Shown here: positions 61,741 to 64,000 of the stretch, piece after piece
How positions within the stretch are numbered: the stretch's first letter is position 1
Layout: each line of letters begins with the position of its first letter
Source: Chloracidobacterium sp. UBA3360
Lineage (GTDB): Bacteria; Acidobacteriota; Blastocatellia; Pyrinomonadales; Pyrinomonadaceae
Direction of reading: 5' to 3'
Assembly (NCBI GenBank): GCA_002360555.1
Contig: DEQS01000089.1
Location: forward strand, 16,943 to 80,942
DNA length: 64,000 nt
Position numbers and translations under genes: made by a program
Notes under the pieces: generated by a model
The model's input: only the letters and a program-made list of their open reading frames with translations
What the model was told of the DNA's origin: nothing
The model's database searches: none

Positions 61741-63684
61741 ATGAATAACATCAATATGAGAGCCGTATTGTCCGTCGGAGCAATGGTTGTGCTGCCGCTG
61801 TTTGTAGTGTTATTTGCTGCGGCAAATACTCAGGCGCAGGCACCGGCGAATTCGAAGTTTTGTGCCTACGACTTTGAGATCTGCGAATTCCAAGGCGAGC
61901 GCGAGGTGATCTACGGTGCAAATAATATTTTCGTGCGAAAGGTCATCAAAGGCGGGTCGGTTTGTCTGCCGGCGACATTTGGCGTACCTGACCCGGTCCC
62001 GAATGTAAGGAAAAGCTGCTTTGTAGTCAGTTCGTCGTCGGCCATCGATCTGAACGGCGAGTGGAAGATGTTTGAGGCCAACGGCAAACAGTACGATAAG
62101 AAAGCCACTATTACTCAGACGGGAACCACCGTTAACCTCGATAACGGATACGGCAGCAACGCGAGCGTGAGTCTTCAGGGTTCGACGCTTGCGGTTACAG
62201 CGTGGGGACTGACGGGAACCGTCTCCGCAGACGGCAAGAGGATCGACTGGTCAAATGGTTACCGCTGGGAAAGATATAACATCTTCGACAGGCCGGAGAT
62301 CGAGGTCAAGCAGGAAACGCCTACACCTACCCCATTGCCCACGCCGATCCCAACGCCTACGCCGGTGCCAAACAACCGGAGATTAACGCTTAAAAACGGG
62401 GGAGCGATGACCGTCACGATCAATGCTTACAAGGCAGTGAGCGGTGCCTCTGATGCGGCTCCGCTGACGTCGATAAAGTATCTCGACGGAGGGGGGAATA
62501 AGAGCGTGAGCTTTGGGGCAAACCTTTCGCGGGCCGCAGAAATCGATGTCGAGATCACCATGAAGGTCGCCGCAGGGATCGGGAGCAGGGACGTAGAGAT
62601 CTATCGGGGACGAGTGGCGGGCGGAGCTTCCGCGCTATGTTTCGAGGTCACCGGCTCGGTCTACGAAGCTTTCGTCAAGCCCTGTGATAATACCGTGGCG
62701 ACGGAAAACGACTACGTGACCGTACGAAACGAGGGCGTCATGATCGCAAATGTCGAGGTCGAATACACCGGAGGCACGATAAATAACGGTGATACAAAAA
62801 AAATATTCAAGACAGACGACGCTCTGCTCGGGTACATCAGAAAGATCTATACGCCCCGCGACGCCGCGTCAGCACCGAGGACGCTAAATTTTTATGGCCG
62901 CGGCAGCGACCAAAGCGGCACCACATTTACAAAGGAGTTCGGAGCGAACGAGAAACTTTCGGGCTGTTATAAATTCTGGGGATCCTCGGTATTTCCAAAG
63001 GTAAGCCCCTGTTCGATCAACAGCTCCGCGAGGACCATCAGATTTTGGAATAACTCTGCCGGCACTGCTTATCTGGAGATCACTTACGACGACAGCCAGA
63101 TCGTCCGAACCGGCATACTATCAGTCGGACAGGCAGAGAGCGTCGAGGTTCCGGCGTCGAAAACAAAGTCGCCGATCAAGGTGGCATATATTGATAGTTT
63201 TAACGGGCGTGGAGAAGTCCTTCGCCGTTCCGTCCCGATAACTGTGCCATACAGCTTTACGGGTGAGGTCTGTTTCAAGCTCGAAGGCGGATTGTACAGC
63301 GACGGGTTTTCGACTTGCGACGATGTCGTTGGCGATGTCATCACCGAATCACGCAAGATCCGGTTTCAAAATGATGCCGGTTATGACGCGTCAATGGTCG
63401 TCACCTTTTTTGAAACCCAAATCATCAACGGCCAGAGCGTGCCGATGCCTAAGACATTTTCTACCGGAATGCTCAACGGGCTCGGCGGTAAGTTTCGCCT
63501 GGTCGCTCTGCCATTGAAAACAGCCAAAGGAATGCCGATAACGATTTCGATCGTGGCGAGCACAACGCTCAGGAACAACGTATTTTCGACCACGCTCGAT
63601 GCCGACTTCGCCGCGAGCCCGCAGCCGTGCTTTAAGGTGTGGGGAACGCTTTTTGATCCGCAGGGCGGGAAGTGCGATCAGTAA
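61741..63684 (+). CDS. Large secreted protein: Cys-rich head, lipocalin-like domain and four Ig-like repeats
   Basis: 647 residues with a signal peptide. Residues about 35-105 are a Cys-rich segment (SKFCAYDFEICEFQGEREVIY), about 107-185 a small beta domain (LNGEWKMFEANGKQYDKKAT), then a Thr-Pro linker (PTPTPLPTPIPTPTPVPN). Four repeats of ~105 residues follow, each with a start of the type RTIRFWNNSAGTAYLEITYD and an end with two Cys (CYKFWGSSVFPKVSPC, CFKVWGTLFDPQGGKC). It is probably a surface-exposed or adhesive protein. Not recognised as a family. Confidence 0.72.
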   Translation: MNNINMRAVLSVGAMVVLPLFVVLFAAANTQAQAPANSKFCAYDFEICEFQGEREVIYGANNIFVRKVIKGGSVCLPATFGVPDPVPNVRKSCFVVSSSSAIDLNGEWKMFEANGKQYDKKATITQTGTTVNLDNGYGSNASVSLQGSTLAVTAWGLTGTVSADGKRIDWSNGYRWERYNIFDRPEIEVKQETPTPTPLPTPIPTPTPVPNNRRLTLKNGGAMTVTINAYKAVSGASDAAPLTSIKYLDGGGNKSVSFGANLSRAAEIDVEITMKVAAGIGSRDVEIYRGRVAGGASALCFEVTGSVYEAFVKPCDNTVATENDYVTVRNEGVMIANVEVEYTGGTINNGDTKKIFKTDDALLGYIRKIYTPRDAASAPRTLNFYGRGSDQSGTTFTKEFGANEKLSGCYKFWGSSVFPKVSPCSINSSARTIRFWNNSAGTAYLEITYDDSQIVRTGILSVGQAESVEVPASKTKSPIKVAYIDSFNGRGEVLRRSVPITVPYSFTGEVCFKLEGGLYSDGFSTCDDVVGDVITESRKIRFQNDAGYDASMVVTFFETQIINGQSVPMPKTFSTGMLNGLGGKFRLVALPLKTAKGMPITISIVASTTLRNNVFSTTLDADFAASPQPCFKVWGTLFDPQGGKCDQ

Positions 63685-63704
63685 AATTGGGTTTCAATTA
63701 AAAT

Positions 63705-64000
63705 ATGAAAAAGATAATTTCAGGCATTGTTTTGGGCTTTGTATTTGCCGGAGCGGCAGCCGCTCAGGTTGTGCCGGCCAAGATCAAAAAGTTTCTTGAC
63801 GACTATTACACTTCGGCTGAGATGGGCAAGTGGCAGCAGGCACCGGGGGCTTGTGACGGCAAGAAATGGTTTTTGTCCGGCGATTTTAACAACGACGGGC
63901 GGACCGATTATCTTGCACGCATCTTGACCGGCAAGGGTAGCAAACGCAGCTTGCATCTGATCGGTTTTATCAATCAAAAAGGCGAATATACGCCCGACCC
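63705..64000 (+). CDS. Secreted hypothetical protein, cut by window edge
   Basis: 98 codons to the end, open at the window edge. It starts MKKIISGIVLGFVFAGAAAA, a signal peptide, and carries WFLSGDFNNDGRTDYLARI, an FG-GAP/VCBS-like Asn-Asp calcium-type motif. It follows the repeat protein by 20 bases in the same direction and is probably co-transcribed. Confidence 0.6.
   Translation, partial: MKKIISGIVLGFVFAGAAAAQVVPAKIKKFLDDYYTSAEMGKWQQAPGACDGKKWFLSGDFNNDGRTDYLARILTGKGSKRSLHLIGFINQKGEYTPD

Overview
The window looks like chromosomal DNA of moderate GC content (by eye) from a Gram-negative soil or sludge bacterium, most likely an acidobacterium of the Blastocatellia/Pyrinomonadaceae type. This is inferred from a VWFA-related protein of the kind typical of Acidobacteria, a DUF4912 protein beside a GH57 enzyme, many small secreted proteins with Thr-Pro linkers, an outer-membrane OmpA protein and the futalosine-type menaquinone gene mqnD. 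I saw no rRNA, tRNA, CRISPR array, phage or transposase gene. Coding density is high, and neighbouring genes often overlap by 4 bases (ATGA or GTGA, or convergent stops).

Layout. 1-5.8 kb: AraC-type regulator (cut by the window edge), FMN reductase, rpiB, a secreted thioredoxin-like protein, a trypsin-like protease with TPR repeats and an LCAT-like lipase. 6-9.8 kb: ubiX-like gene, methyltransferase, mqnD, ICMT-like methyltransferase, DUF3108 protein (quinone or prenyl-linked chemistry). 9.8-15.9 kb: DUF4912, GH57 glucan enzyme, inositol-3-phosphate synthase, single-ring Clp-type ATPase. 15.9-25.2 kb: glpK, a Cys/Met PLP enzyme with a divergent ArsR regulator, tlyA, PqqB-like MBL protein, heme A synthase, acyltransferase, receiver-HATPase fusion, nadE. 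25-37 kb: VWFA protein, OmpA, 2-oxoacid dehydrogenase E2, S9 peptidase, YCF48-like protein, serA, lpd. 37.4-43.9 kb: a dense sulfur island with five rhodanese domains in four proteins, a persulfide-dioxygenase-like enzyme, a TauE exporter, an ArsR repressor with a visible operator inside its target promoter, two methyltransferases and a methionine-gamma-lyase-like enzyme. 44-50 kb: fumC, cystathionine beta-synthase with CBS domains, P1B-type ATPase. 50.3-55.1 kb: a four-gene locus with the order and architecture of a chaperone-usher fibre system but unusual components. 55.4-64 kb: ybaB, recR, a four-helix-bundle (23S rRNA IVP-type) gene nested between inverted repeats, pyrE-like gene, NUDIX, RRM RNA-binding protein, an M4 metalloprotease and large secreted repeat proteins.

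A second layer runs through the whole window: at least a dozen interspersed repeats, each made of short degenerate tandem units arranged as two inverted arms. They mostly sit just after stop codons, but two have been absorbed in frame into the GH57 gene, one supplies the C-terminus of a membrane protein, and one pair of arms encloses the four-helix-bundle gene. Together with the chaperone-usher-like locus and the sulfur island these are the most interesting observations here.
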